This document shows, piece by piece, positions 26,033 through 33,953 of a stretch of DNA of 64,000 nt. The translations under genes were made by a program, and so were the position numbers. The stretch lies in NCBI RefSeq assembly GCF_014076415.1, contig NZ_CP043568.1:1984001-2048000 (forward strand), given 5' to 3'. A model generated the notes under the pieces. It ran no database searches and was not told the DNA's origin. It saw only the letters and a program-made list of their open reading frames with translations. The DNA is from Comamonas testosteroni (lineage in GTDB: Bacteria; Pseudomonadota; Gammaproteobacteria; Burkholderiales; Burkholderiaceae_C). Position 1 is the stretch's first letter. Every line of letters starts with the position of its first letter.

Positions 26033-28038
26033 AGCTCGATTCCGTCGTTGGGGTCGAGGGAAGCCAGCCGGGCCGTGCGCTGCATGGCCGGGTCAAGCTG
26101 GCGAGGAAGGGGAAGCGGCAGGTCGTCATCGTCATCGAGCAACCCGAGGTCGGCTGCGGACGCGGCCAGCTCGGGGTCGTAGGCGACGGCTTCGGAAAGT
26201 TCGGGCTGACGGCGCGGTCCGCCGTCGTCGGCCGAACCCAAGTGCTCCAGGCCATCAGTAGGTGCAGTGGCCGGTGCGGCAGGCACGGCGGGAATCGCCA
26301 GCCCGCTCCAGTCGTCGGCTCGCGAGGGCGGAACGTCGGCATAGCGTCCGGCCGCAAGCACGGGCGGCGGCAGCACGCGCCGCTTGAAATTGGTGTCCGC
26401 GTAATAGCGCAGCTTTTTGGCCTTGATCGGCGCCACGCTGGACACCATCACCACGGCTTCATCCGGCGGTAACTGCATCACTTCGCCCGGCGTCAGCAGT
26501 GGGCGCGCGGTCTCCTGGCGCGACACCATCAGGTGGCCCAGCCACGGCGCGAGCCGGTGGCCTGCGTAGTTGCGCTGTGCGCGCAGCTCGGTTGCAGTGC
26601 CCAGCGTTTCGGAGATCCGCTTGGCCGTGCGTTCGTCGTTGGTGGCGAACGTCACGCGGACATGGCAGTTGTCCAGAATCGAATGGTTCTGCCCATACGC
26701 CTTGTCGATCTGATTGAGCGACTGCGCGATGAGAAAGCTGCGAATGCCATAGCCCGCCATGAAGGCCAGTGCCGTCTCGAAGAAGTCGAGCCGCCCGAGC
26801 GCCGGGAACTCGTCAAGCATCAGCAGCAGCTTGTGGCGGCGCTCGATGCCGTCGGAGCCATCGAGCGATTCCGTCAGCCGTCGCCCGATCTGATTGAGGA
26901 TCAGGCGGATCAGCGGCTTCGTCCGCGAAATATCTGAAGGCGGCACCACAAGGTACAGCGATACCGGATGCTCGGCCGCGATCAGGTCGGCAATGCGCCA
27001 ATCGCAACGCGACGTGACTTCGGCCACCGTAGGGTCGCGGTACAGGCCGAGGAACGACATGGCCGTGCTCAACACGCCGGAACGCTCGTTGTCCGACTTG
27101 TTGAGCACTTCGCGCGCCGCCGATGCGACGACCGGATGCGGGCCATAGCCGAGATGCGGCGTGGTCATCATCCGGTGCAGCGTCAGCTCGAATGGGCAAG
27201 CCGGATCGGAGAGGAAGTTGGCGACGCCGCGCAGCGTCTTGTCCTCGCCCGCATAGAGCACGTGCAGGATGGCGCCGACCAGCAGAGCATGGCTGGTCTT
27301 CTCCCAATGGTTGCGCCGCTCCAGCGCGCCTTCGGGATCGACCAGGATGTCCGCGATGTTCTGCACGTCGCGCACCTCATGGGCGCCGCGACGCACCTCC
27401 AGCAGCGGGTTGTAGGCCGCTGACTTCGCATCGGTCGGGTTGAACAGCAGGCAATGCGAGAAGCGCGAGCGCCAGCCTGCGGTGATCTGCCAGTTCTCGC
27501 CTTTGATGTCATGGGTGACGGCGGACGCGGGCCAGCTCAACAAGGTGGGCACCACCAGGCCCACGCCTTTGCCCGAGCGGGTTGGTGCGAAGGTCAGGAC
27601 GTGTTCCGGACCTTCGTGGCGCAGGTACTGGCGTTCGTGCTGGCCGAGGAACACGCCGTCCGGCTGCGTGAGACCGGCCTCGCGAATGTCATCCGCGTTC
27701 GCCCAGCGCGCCGAGCCGTAGGTCGTGACCAGGCGCGATTGCCGCGAGCGCCAGATCGACATGCCGATGGCCACCAGCACGGCCACCAGGCCGCTGCCAC
27801 CCGCAATGGCGCCGCCGATGTCAAAGACGCTGGGCGCGTAGGCATCGAAGAAGAACCACCACTCGAACAGCCGCCACGGGTGATAGACCGGCGTACCGAA
27901 GAAGTCGAACCAGGGCGAGCCAAGGCGTAGCTGATAGCCCAGGGCGGCGGCTGTCCATTGTGTGGCTGCCCACACGCCGGCGATCACGATGCCGAATACC
28001 ACGGCGATCTGACCGAACAGCACGTTCGTCCCTTGCAT
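26029..28038 (-). CDS. traG: type IV coupling protein TraG (VirD4-like)
   Basis: A 669-residue VirD4/TraG coupling ATPase that brings the relaxase-DNA complex to the secretion channel. Two membrane helices at the N-terminus (residues 8-27 and about 80-105) precede Walker A FAPTRSGKGVGLVVPTLL and Walker B LLLMLDEFPALGRLD. The motif SLYLVVPPSDISRTKPLIRL is typical. The ATG at 28038 (MQGTNVLFG) has GGAGG seven bases upstream. It probably opens the conjugation operon that runs to DUF2274. Confidence 0.96.
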   Translation of the reverse strand: MQGTNVLFGQIAVVFGIVIAGVWAATQWTAAALGYQLRLGSPWFDFFGTPVYHPWRLFEWWFFFDAYAPSVFDIGGAIAGGSGLVAVLVAIGMSIWRSRQSRLVTTYGSARWANADDIREAGLTQPDGVFLGQHERQYLRHEGPEHVLTFAPTRSGKGVGLVVPTLLSWPASAVTHDIKGENWQITAGWRSRFSHCLLFNPTDAKSAAYNPLLEVRRGAHEVRDVQNIADILVDPEGALERRNHWEKTSHALLVGAILHVLYAGEDKTLRGVANFLSDPACPFELTLHRMMTTPHLGYGPHPVVASAAREVLNKSDNERSGVLSTAMSFLGLYRDPTVAEVTSRCDWRIADLIAAEHPVSLYLVVPPSDISRTKPLIRLILNQIGRRLTESLDGSDGIERRHKLLLMLDEFPALGRLDFFETALAFMAGYGIRSFLIAQSLNQIDKAYGQNHSILDNCHVRVTFATNDERTAKRISETLGTATELRAQRNYAGHRLAPWLGHLMVSRQETARPLLTPGEVMQLPPDEAVVMVSSVAPIKAKKLRYYADTNFKRRVLPPPVLAAGRYADVPPSRADDWSGLAIPAVPAAPATAPTDGLEHLGSADDGGPRRQPELSEAVAYDPELAASAADLGLLDDDDDLPLPLPRQLDPAMQRTARLASLDPNDGIEL

Positions 28039-28172
28039 GATCCCGCCTCCAATCACGGCACAACAACGTGCCGCGTGCATCAGGATCAAGGCGTGTGCAT
28101 AGGTCGGTCAAAGACCGTTATGGCGGGGATTTAGGCCGAAAAAGCCTGATTTCTTGCAGGAGCGAAGGCAAT

Positions 28173-28205
28173 AAAAACGCCGCAGACGGGAGCGCGTTGC
28201 GGCGT
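28173..28205 (-). terminator. rho-independent terminator after eexN-like gene
   Basis: On the minus strand an 8-bp stem (ACGCCGCA with TGCGGCGT) is followed by TTTTTAT. It separates the LysR-eexN unit from traG. The rest of the 28039-28254 gap holds nothing else clear beyond the expected traG promoter. Confidence 0.8.
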
Positions 28206-28254
28206 AGTGAGGTGTCAGCGAGAACTTTGTCGCTGCGAAGCGACTACAACAGAG

Positions 28255-28482
28255 CTATTTGGACTTCTGCTCAGGTCGGTCACCGAAGAAACGCCGATTG
28301 GCGGCTTCGGCAGCACGGCGGCAAAGTTCATCACCGACTTTTGTGCGATCTTCCTTGCATTGCCGTTGAATCTCCTTGATGCGCTCGGGATGCGCCGCGA
28401 GGAAATCCACGGTTTCCGAAGGTTGAGACGAGCCACATGCGGTCAGTGCGACGGTCAGCATCAGTAGCATCACTCTGTTCAT
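28255..28482 (-). CDS. EexN-like small lipoprotein
   Basis: A 75-residue lipoprotein with signal MLTVALTAC (Cys16) and a mature part LAAHPERIKEIQRQCKEDR...CRRAAEAANRRFFG. This pattern of two Cys in a short helical domain matches EexN-family entry-exclusion lipoproteins of conjugative elements. It resembles the TrbK-like protein at 20294 in layout, and both carry PxRxxxxxxQC motifs. It is probably co-transcribed with the LysR gene upstream and ends at a terminator. Confidence 0.75.
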   Translation of the reverse strand: MNRVMLLMLTVALTACGSSQPSETVDFLAAHPERIKEIQRQCKEDRTKVGDELCRRAAEAANRRFFGDRPEQKSK

Positions 28483-28507
28483 GATTCCAGTCCTTTCGTC
28501 GGATGGT

Positions 28508-29422
28508 TCAGGCATCGTCGGCAGCGTCGATACCGTCTGCCGAATCAATGAAGGCCACACGCTCGATGAACCGAGCCAGCATCTCGGACGGCTCCGCATC
28601 GCGGCGTAGCAGATAGGTCGTAAGCATGTATGGCTTGCCTGCCAAGCGGCGGGCCACGACACCCGGCTCGCGGCTGGAGGCGATATGCGCCTCGCCCGCT
28701 AGGCCCAAAGCCAGGCCAGCGGAAACCAGCGTCATCATCACGTCGAAGGTTGCCACGCGCTGCGCAATCAGCGGCTCCTGATCGAGCTTGCGCAGAAAAC
28801 GATCGATCTGCCGCGCGTGGCCTTCGCAGACCGCCGGGTCGCCCAGTGCCAACGGATAGCGCAGCACTTCTTTCAGCGGAACCTGTTTGAAGGCGAGCAC
28901 GGGATGGCGGGCTGGCACCGCTACCATCAGTTCATCTTCCCAAGCAGGTGTGACCAAGATACCATCGCCTCCATCCTCTGCCATCGAAAAACCTACGTCA
29001 TACAGATCTTCATGCAAACCCTTGATCTGCAGCCCGAGCGGCACCTCAAACAGACGCATCTCAACTTCAGGGTCCTCTTCACGGCATCGCGCCAGCAAAG
29101 TTGACAATCGTGTGGGTGTTACACCATCAGACAAGGCAATGCGTAACTGGCCTAAAAATCCGTTGGTGGCAGACTTGACGCCATCACGGGCCTGATCCAA
29201 TGCGGTAAAAATGCGCGGGACATGCTCCAAAAGCTGTCGCCCGGCACGGGTTAGTTGAGTGCTTCGGGTAGTACGAATGAATAAACGAGCACCAAGTTCC
29301 TCTTCTAATTCTTTGATAGTGCGTGAAAGTGGAGATTGGTCGATATGTAGTCGTTCAGCGGCGCGAGCGAAATGAAGTTCCTCCGCAACGATGAGAAAGC
29401 AGCGAAGATGTCGAAGCTCCAT
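28508..29422 (-). CDS. LysR-family transcriptional regulator
   Basis: A 304-residue LysR regulator. The winged HTH is at residues 15-45 (FARAAERLHIDQSPLSRTIK), followed by the linker helix and a type 2 periplasmic-binding-like effector domain. The ATG at 29422 has GGAG eight bases upstream; an in-frame GTG at 29431 is possible. It lies at the boundary between the conjugation genes and the cargo island. No divergent target gene is present. Its effector is unknown. Confidence 0.9.
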   Translation of the reverse strand: MELRHLRCFLIVAEELHFARAAERLHIDQSPLSRTIKELEEELGARLFIRTTRSTQLTRAGRQLLEHVPRIFTALDQARDGVKSATNGFLGQLRIALSDGVTPTRLSTLLARCREEDPEVEMRLFEVPLGLQIKGLHEDLYDVGFSMAEDGGDGILVTPAWEDELMVAVPARHPVLAFKQVPLKEVLRYPLALGDPAVCEGHARQIDRFLRKLDQEPLIAQRVATFDVMMTLVSAGLALGLAGEAHIASSREPGVVARRLAGKPYMLTTYLLRRDAEPSEMLARFIERVAFIDSADGIDAADDA

Positions 29423-29464
29423 TGTGCTCACTCCACTTTAATTCGTCTAATTTCATTTGCGCGG

Positions 29465-29887
29465 CTAATTAATCAGCCTTTGCCAGAGTGCTGACAGCCA
29501 AACCCCCCCGGTCAGCAAAGTGGCTAACAGCACGGCAGCGCTTCCCATGTCCTTTGCACGCTTTGATAGCTCATGCCATTGAGGGCCAATACGATCAATC
29601 GCCGATTCCACAGCAGTATTGAGTAGCTCCACAATCATCAAAATAAGGATACTTCCTGAGAGAAGAGCGACTTCGACCCATCCCTGCCCCAACCAGAAGG
29701 CCAATGGGACCAACACAAAGGAAAATACTGACTCAAGTCTAAAGGCCGGCTCATTCCATCCAGCGCGCAATCCCTGAATTGAGTAATGGGACGCATGCCA
29801 AATTCTCAATATTCCTCGGCGAGATTTTTGTTTATTTTCGAATGCGGACATGGAATCAGCTGCGATTGTGTGTTTTTTATCTTTCAT
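29465..29887 (-). CDS. dgkA: diacylglycerol kinase DgkA
   Basis: A 140-residue trimeric membrane kinase that rephosphorylates diacylglycerol, the by-product left when phosphoethanolamine is taken from phosphatidylethanolamine. Motifs GLRAGWNEPAFRLE and IVELLNTAVESAIDRIG contain the family's active-site Glu and Asn residues. There are three membrane helices. The N-terminus is about 20 residues longer than usual. It follows the phosphoethanolamine transferase gene by 11 bases, an association also known from mcr-3-type loci, and completes a lipid A modification cassette. Confidence 0.92.
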   Translation of the reverse strand: MKDKKHTIAADSMSAFENKQKSRRGILRIWHASHYSIQGLRAGWNEPAFRLESVFSFVLVPLAFWLGQGWVEVALLSGSILILMIVELLNTAVESAIDRIGPQWHELSKRAKDMGSAAVLLATLLTGGVWLSALWQRLIN

Positions 29888-29898
29888 GAGAACAACTC

Positions 29899-31572
29899 TT
29901 ATATATTCTTATCATCACAGCCAAAGAAAAAATCGAAATTCCTATCGTACTCACTTGTTTTAACCTGCATTAGCCCCAAGACAGACGAAAACAATGCGTC
30001 GTGATCCGCATAAGAGCGGGCTCGCTCACTCAAACAGCCAATATTCAGCCCGCGACTTTGCGTAAACGTTGAAGAGAACCACATAACCAAAGGAACACGA
30101 GTCTGCTCTTGTGGAGCAATCGCATAAGGCATGCCGTGCAGAAAAAGACCCTTCTCGCCCAGGGATTCGCCGTGATCCGAGACGAATATCATAGCTGTGT
30201 CGTAGTCGGAAAGCCCCTGCAATTGTTTGATGGCTCGGCTTAGGAAATGATCTGTGTAGAGAATAGCGTTGTCGTAGCTATTCACGATCTGTTCGCGGGT
30301 GCATTTCCCCATTTCCGGTGTGTCGCATGTTGGGATGAATTTGCGATACGCTGCTGGGTATCGTTGAAAGTAGCTGGGGCCATGATTTCCAATCTGGTGC
30401 AAAAAAATCACACGATCACCGGGAATTTTGCGAGCCTGAGCTGGTAAGTCTTCAAGCAAAATCTCATCGAAACACCGACCATCAACGCATAAAGAGGGAC
30501 TTTGTGCGTTCCCTAGACGTTGATTTTCGAGACCATCGCACACCCCTTTGCAACCTGACTGGTTATCCCTCCATAAGGTGGTAATACCAGCACGCTCCAG
30601 AACATGCAGTAAGGATTGGTGTGAACGAATCTTGTCCTCATCGTAGTTTCGGCGACCAAAGGACGAGAACATGCAAGGCACAGAAACCTCGGTGTTAGTT
30701 CCACAGGAGTGCATGTCGGAGAAATTGATCACACCTATCTGAGCCAATTGAGGCGTTGTTTCGCGTGCATAGCCGTTCAATCCCCAGTTTTGGGCGCGAG
30801 CCGTCTCGCCTACGACAAAGACTAATAAACGTGGCCGACTGCCTTCGGGCCTGACTGTTGCAACGGCATCAGCTCCAATGGTTTTCTTTTCGGCGGACTG
30901 CGTGATAGAGGAACCTTTTAGTGCCTTCGGTAAGCCCACCAGATAGTTTCCCGGTGTAATCAAGTATCGAACTTCGCGATGATTTCTCATCAGTGCGGAC
31001 ATGTCCTGAAATGACAGCATGACACCGACCGAAATCATCAGTGCCGAAAACAGCATTAATCCCATACGCCACACGGTTGCTTTCAGCCAAGTACGCCCGA
31101 CCAATCGGATTCGCCAAAGCAAAATAATCGGCACTACTGCCAGTTGGCTTAGTGGAGCAATCAATGCAGGCGTCAGTAGCTCGCGACTTTCCTTGAAGTC
31201 TGTGGCTAGAACATTGCGCAACATGCTCGAATCGAGGTAGATATGAAAGCTGCGCATGTAGTGTGTTGCGAGGGCAGAGGCAACAAACAGCACCGCAAGT
31301 AAAACCCTGGCATTCCAGCGCCATACAACCAAACTCAACAGCAGACTGTGAATTCCCACCAGAAACAGCAGTACGGATGTGCCCATGCGTAGACTGGACT
31401 GGACGCCTAAGGCGCTACTCCAAAATAGACCATTGCAGGCCAGTGCAAAGAAAATACTGGTCATCAAGATCAGCCACTCGACGCTGCATTGTGGTCGCCA
31501 ATGGCTTAGGTTCTTGAGGTTTGCAGTTCTGAATCGCGGCACCAGACCGAGAGCCTGTTTGAAAGTTCTCAT
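29899..31572 (-). CDS. eptA: lipid A phosphoethanolamine transferase (EptA/MCR superfamily)
   Basis: A 557-residue inner membrane enzyme that transfers phosphoethanolamine to lipid A, lowering surface charge and binding of cationic peptides such as polymyxins. Five membrane helices lie in residues 30-190. The periplasmic alkaline-phosphatase-like domain follows, with GETARAQNWGLNGY (zinc Glu256), CGTNTEVSVPCMFS (nucleophile probably Thr294), HQIGNHGPSYFQRYP and VSDHGESLGEKG (zinc Asp/His). Several Cys fit the usual disulfides. The ATG at 31572 overlaps the PAP2 stop. Whether it clusters with mobile MCRs or with chromosomal EptA cannot be told without a tree. Confidence 0.9.
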   Translation of the reverse strand: MRTFKQALGLVPRFRTANLKNLSHWRPQCSVEWLILMTSIFFALACNGLFWSSALGVQSSLRMGTSVLLFLVGIHSLLLSLVVWRWNARVLLAVLFVASALATHYMRSFHIYLDSSMLRNVLATDFKESRELLTPALIAPLSQLAVVPIILLWRIRLVGRTWLKATVWRMGLMLFSALMISVGVMLSFQDMSALMRNHREVRYLITPGNYLVGLPKALKGSSITQSAEKKTIGADAVATVRPEGSRPRLLVFVVGETARAQNWGLNGYARETTPQLAQIGVINFSDMHSCGTNTEVSVPCMFSSFGRRNYDEDKIRSHQSLLHVLERAGITTLWRDNQSGCKGVCDGLENQRLGNAQSPSLCVDGRCFDEILLEDLPAQARKIPGDRVIFLHQIGNHGPSYFQRYPAAYRKFIPTCDTPEMGKCTREQIVNSYDNAILYTDHFLSRAIKQLQGLSDYDTAMIFVSDHGESLGEKGLFLHGMPYAIAPQEQTRVPLVMWFSSTFTQSRGLNIGCLSERARSYADHDALFSSVLGLMQVKTSEYDRNFDFFFGCDDKNI

Positions 31573-32351
31573 GCTTGGAACCCCGATGAATGGACATCGC
31601 CTGAGCCACCAACAAACCAGCGTTGCCAGACCATGAAAAGACCCAAGGCAACGACCCAACAAATCAGGAGTGTCCACAAGTCATGAGAAAGGAAATGGGC
31701 TCCGCGCACCTGCTGGGTCCATCCAAAGATGGCACCTATCATCAAACCTGCGGCCAAGGCCATCCAACGCCAGGCAGGACGAACCATCAAGGTAAAGAAA
31801 TAGAGGCTGACCCATGCATATCCGGCACTTGCATGCCCTGCGGGAAAGCACACACCGCGGGGCATACCGAGCGGGCGTGTTTCAAACAGGCCCACAAACA
31901 CTCGCGCTCCGCCATAGCGCACCAAGTTCCAAGGGCAATCCATGTTAGTGAACGATTTCAGTGCCGAAACCGTCAGTGCCCCTATCAAGTACGCACAAAA
32001 AAGATACAGTAGCGGCCAGCGTAGGTATGCCGCGCATTTGTTGCTACGTTTTTTTCTCCAAGCCCAGATGCACGTTGCTGCAACCGCAATTGCCAGCAAG
32101 GTGGAAAGATTCTTTCCTCCCCGATGCAGCAGATTGTTGGTTAGCCAGGCATCTCGCAAAGCCCATCGGCTGCCCTGCAAGCGATAGAGATGATCGGCGA
32201 CCCAGAAGTCCCCACCGCCATCCATCAATAGACTGCTTATGATCAGCGCCGCACCCGCTGGTAGCGCTAGATGAGTGATTAAGAATCGAGGTGCGAATGG
32301 TGCGTTGGATGGTGGGGCGTTGCCCAGTAGTCGAAATTCATTGGGGGGCAT
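31569..32351 (-). CDS. PAP2-family membrane phosphatase
   Basis: A 260-residue PAP2 phosphatase with six membrane helices. The three active-site motifs are present: KSFTNMDCPWNL, FPAGHASAGYAW (a PSGH variant with His) and QQVRGAHFLSHDLWT with the catalytic His/Asp. Such enzymes accompany phosphoethanolamine transferases (also beside mcr-1) and may remove phosphate from lipid A or recycle undecaprenyl or diacylglycerol phosphates. The ATG at 32351 has GGAGG nine bases upstream. The gene starts inside the end of the czcC-like gene, tying it to the metal efflux operon. Confidence 0.85.
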   Translation of the reverse strand: MPPNEFRLLGNAPPSNAPFAPRFLITHLALPAGAALIISSLLMDGGGDFWVADHLYRLQGSRWALRDAWLTNNLLHRGGKNLSTLLAIAVAATCIWAWRKKRSNKCAAYLRWPLLYLFCAYLIGALTVSALKSFTNMDCPWNLVRYGGARVFVGLFETRPLGMPRGVCFPAGHASAGYAWVSLYFFTLMVRPAWRWMALAAGLMIGAIFGWTQQVRGAHFLSHDLWTLLICWVVALGLFMVWQRWFVGGSGDVHSSGFQA

Positions 32352-33636
32352 CGACATGTGCCTCCTTCGAATGCCACAGCGCATGCGCATCGATACGCAC
32401 CAGTGCTGACGCTTGCAGCGCATCGACGCGAGCCTGTGCCTCGGCGAGTCGTGTCTGGCGCAGGTTGCGCAACGTCAAGAGGTATTCGGCCAAGGCGGCC
32501 TCTCCCAGTTCCCAAGCCCGCCGCGTGTGGTTGCTGGCCGTGGTCTGCGCGGCCAGCGCCTGCGCGAATGACTGCCACTGCGTGCGCTTGCTGTCAACAG
32601 CCTGCGCGGCGACCCACGCACTTTGCTCCACCGCGCGCCGCACGCCGAGCGCCTCCGCCTCTGCGGCCGCCGCGTTGGCGCTTTCCGTGGCAGCCATTGC
32701 ACTGCGATAGTCTGTGCCAAATGGCACCGTCAGGACAACGCCAATGACACGTTCCGCCCCGCCGCGTTCAGACATCATGCGTACCCCGACTGTGGGGTCG
32801 GGCGTGCGGTTGGCGTGGGCGCGCTCAGCCACCTTGGCAAGACGGGCCGCCTCTCCATCTGCAATGCCGATTTCGACGCTCTGCCGCACGATACGCGCCA
32901 GCCAGTCCTGTGAGCCTCCTGGTAAGGGAGCGGGATCTGGCAGCGTGGATGGCCGGGCGGGAATCTCAATGCCGGGGAATTCGATCACCACCGTTTGACG
33001 CGCTGCCCGTTCTGCGTCGCGCGCAGCGCTGACCTGGGCTGCAAGCATTGCAAGCTCGGCTTGCAGAACGTCGCTGTCCCGCCGCGCGGCATCGCCCAGG
33101 GCCACGCGCCGGGCCATTGCTTCCTGCTCACGAATAAGCAACTTTTCCTGCGCTTGCATCTCGTCGGCTACGACGAAACTGCGCAGCCATCCGGCCCAGA
33201 CTTCCAACAGTCGCCTTGCCATTTGGTGCTCGGCATCTTCAAGGCGCATGTCGGCCACCCTGCGGGTGCTGCTGCCGATGTCCCGATCCAGACGCGCCTT
33301 GTTCGGCAGGCGAACAGCACGGCTGAGCTGGATTTCCCATTCGTTGTAGCGGCGCGCTTCGTTGGTCACGTTGCGGCGTTGTAGGCCGCTGCTGAGTTCA
33401 AATTCGTGACTACCGGCTTCAAGGGCGCTTTGCGTGGCAGCCGCCGCGTTCAAGCGAGCGGCTGCGGCATTCACGACCGGCTGGGTTTTCATCGCCGTTT
33501 CGACTTGCGCCTGCGCAGGCAGCCAGGAGAGATCATCGGCACGCGCTTGCGCGGGATGGAATGTCAAAGCCGCGATGGCCACCATGACGGCACCAGTCGG
33601 TAGTACCAGGCTGCATCCTTTGTTTTTATTCGTCAT
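32338..33636 (-). CDS. CzcC-like outer membrane efflux protein
   Basis: A 432-residue TolC-type outer membrane factor of metal RND systems. A signal peptide (about residues 1-33, ending AQARADD) is followed by two OEP repeats rich in coiled coil (LEAGSHEFELSSGLQRRNVT, MLAAQVSAARDAERAARQTV). It is the outer channel for the CzcA-like pump. The ATG at 33636 overlaps the DUF3240 stop. Its own end overlaps the PAP2 start by 14 bases. Confidence 0.88.
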   Translation of the reverse strand: MTNKNKGCSLVLPTGAVMVAIAALTFHPAQARADDLSWLPAQAQVETAMKTQPVVNAAAARLNAAAATQSALEAGSHEFELSSGLQRRNVTNEARRYNEWEIQLSRAVRLPNKARLDRDIGSSTRRVADMRLEDAEHQMARRLLEVWAGWLRSFVVADEMQAQEKLLIREQEAMARRVALGDAARRDSDVLQAELAMLAAQVSAARDAERAARQTVVIEFPGIEIPARPSTLPDPAPLPGGSQDWLARIVRQSVEIGIADGEAARLAKVAERAHANRTPDPTVGVRMMSERGGAERVIGVVLTVPFGTDYRSAMAATESANAAAAEAEALGVRRAVEQSAWVAAQAVDSKRTQWQSFAQALAAQTTASNHTRRAWELGEAALAEYLLTLRNLRQTRLAEAQARVDALQASALVRIDAHALWHSKEAHVDAPQ

Positions 33637-33953
33637 ACCAGTCTTCCACTTGCCAACACCGGCTCCACCCACCAGCGCACGTCGCTCGATGCGATGCGCT
33701 GGCGCAGATGCGCCAGAACCTGTTCCAGCCGTTCGGGTTCGATCAACACCCAGATGACACGCCGATCCACACGGCCGCGAACCTTCTCGCGAATGGACGC
33801 GCGCGCGAAGTCGCCGGTATGCCCTTCTGCGTGCAACAGGGTGAACCCTGGCAGCACCGGGTCGGCCATCAGGGCATCGGTGACGGCGTCTTCGAGCGTG
33901 GGTGGAAACACCAGATTCAGGCGCACCAGTTGCGCTTCTTTCAATCCGTTCAT
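33633..33953 (-). CDS. DUF3240 (PII-like) protein of metal efflux operon
   Basis: A 106-residue soluble protein of the DUF3240 family, small ferredoxin-like/PII-like proteins encoded inside CzcA-type operons. Visible motifs are LNLVFPPTLEDAVTDALMAD and GFTLLHAEGHTGDFARASIREKVRGR. It may act as a metal or nucleotide sensor for the pump; this is inference. It overlaps both neighbours by ATGA. Confidence 0.8.
   Translation of the reverse strand: MNGLKEAQLVRLNLVFPPTLEDAVTDALMADPVLPGFTLLHAEGHTGDFARASIREKVRGRVDRRVIWVLIEPERLEQVLAHLRQRIASSDVRWWVEPVLASGRLV

Noticed and set aside
29899..31572. Naming the transferase as a specific mcr allele
   Set aside because: Motifs are shared by all EptA/MCR enzymes. 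Allele or family assignment needs alignment and a tree, which I cannot make here.
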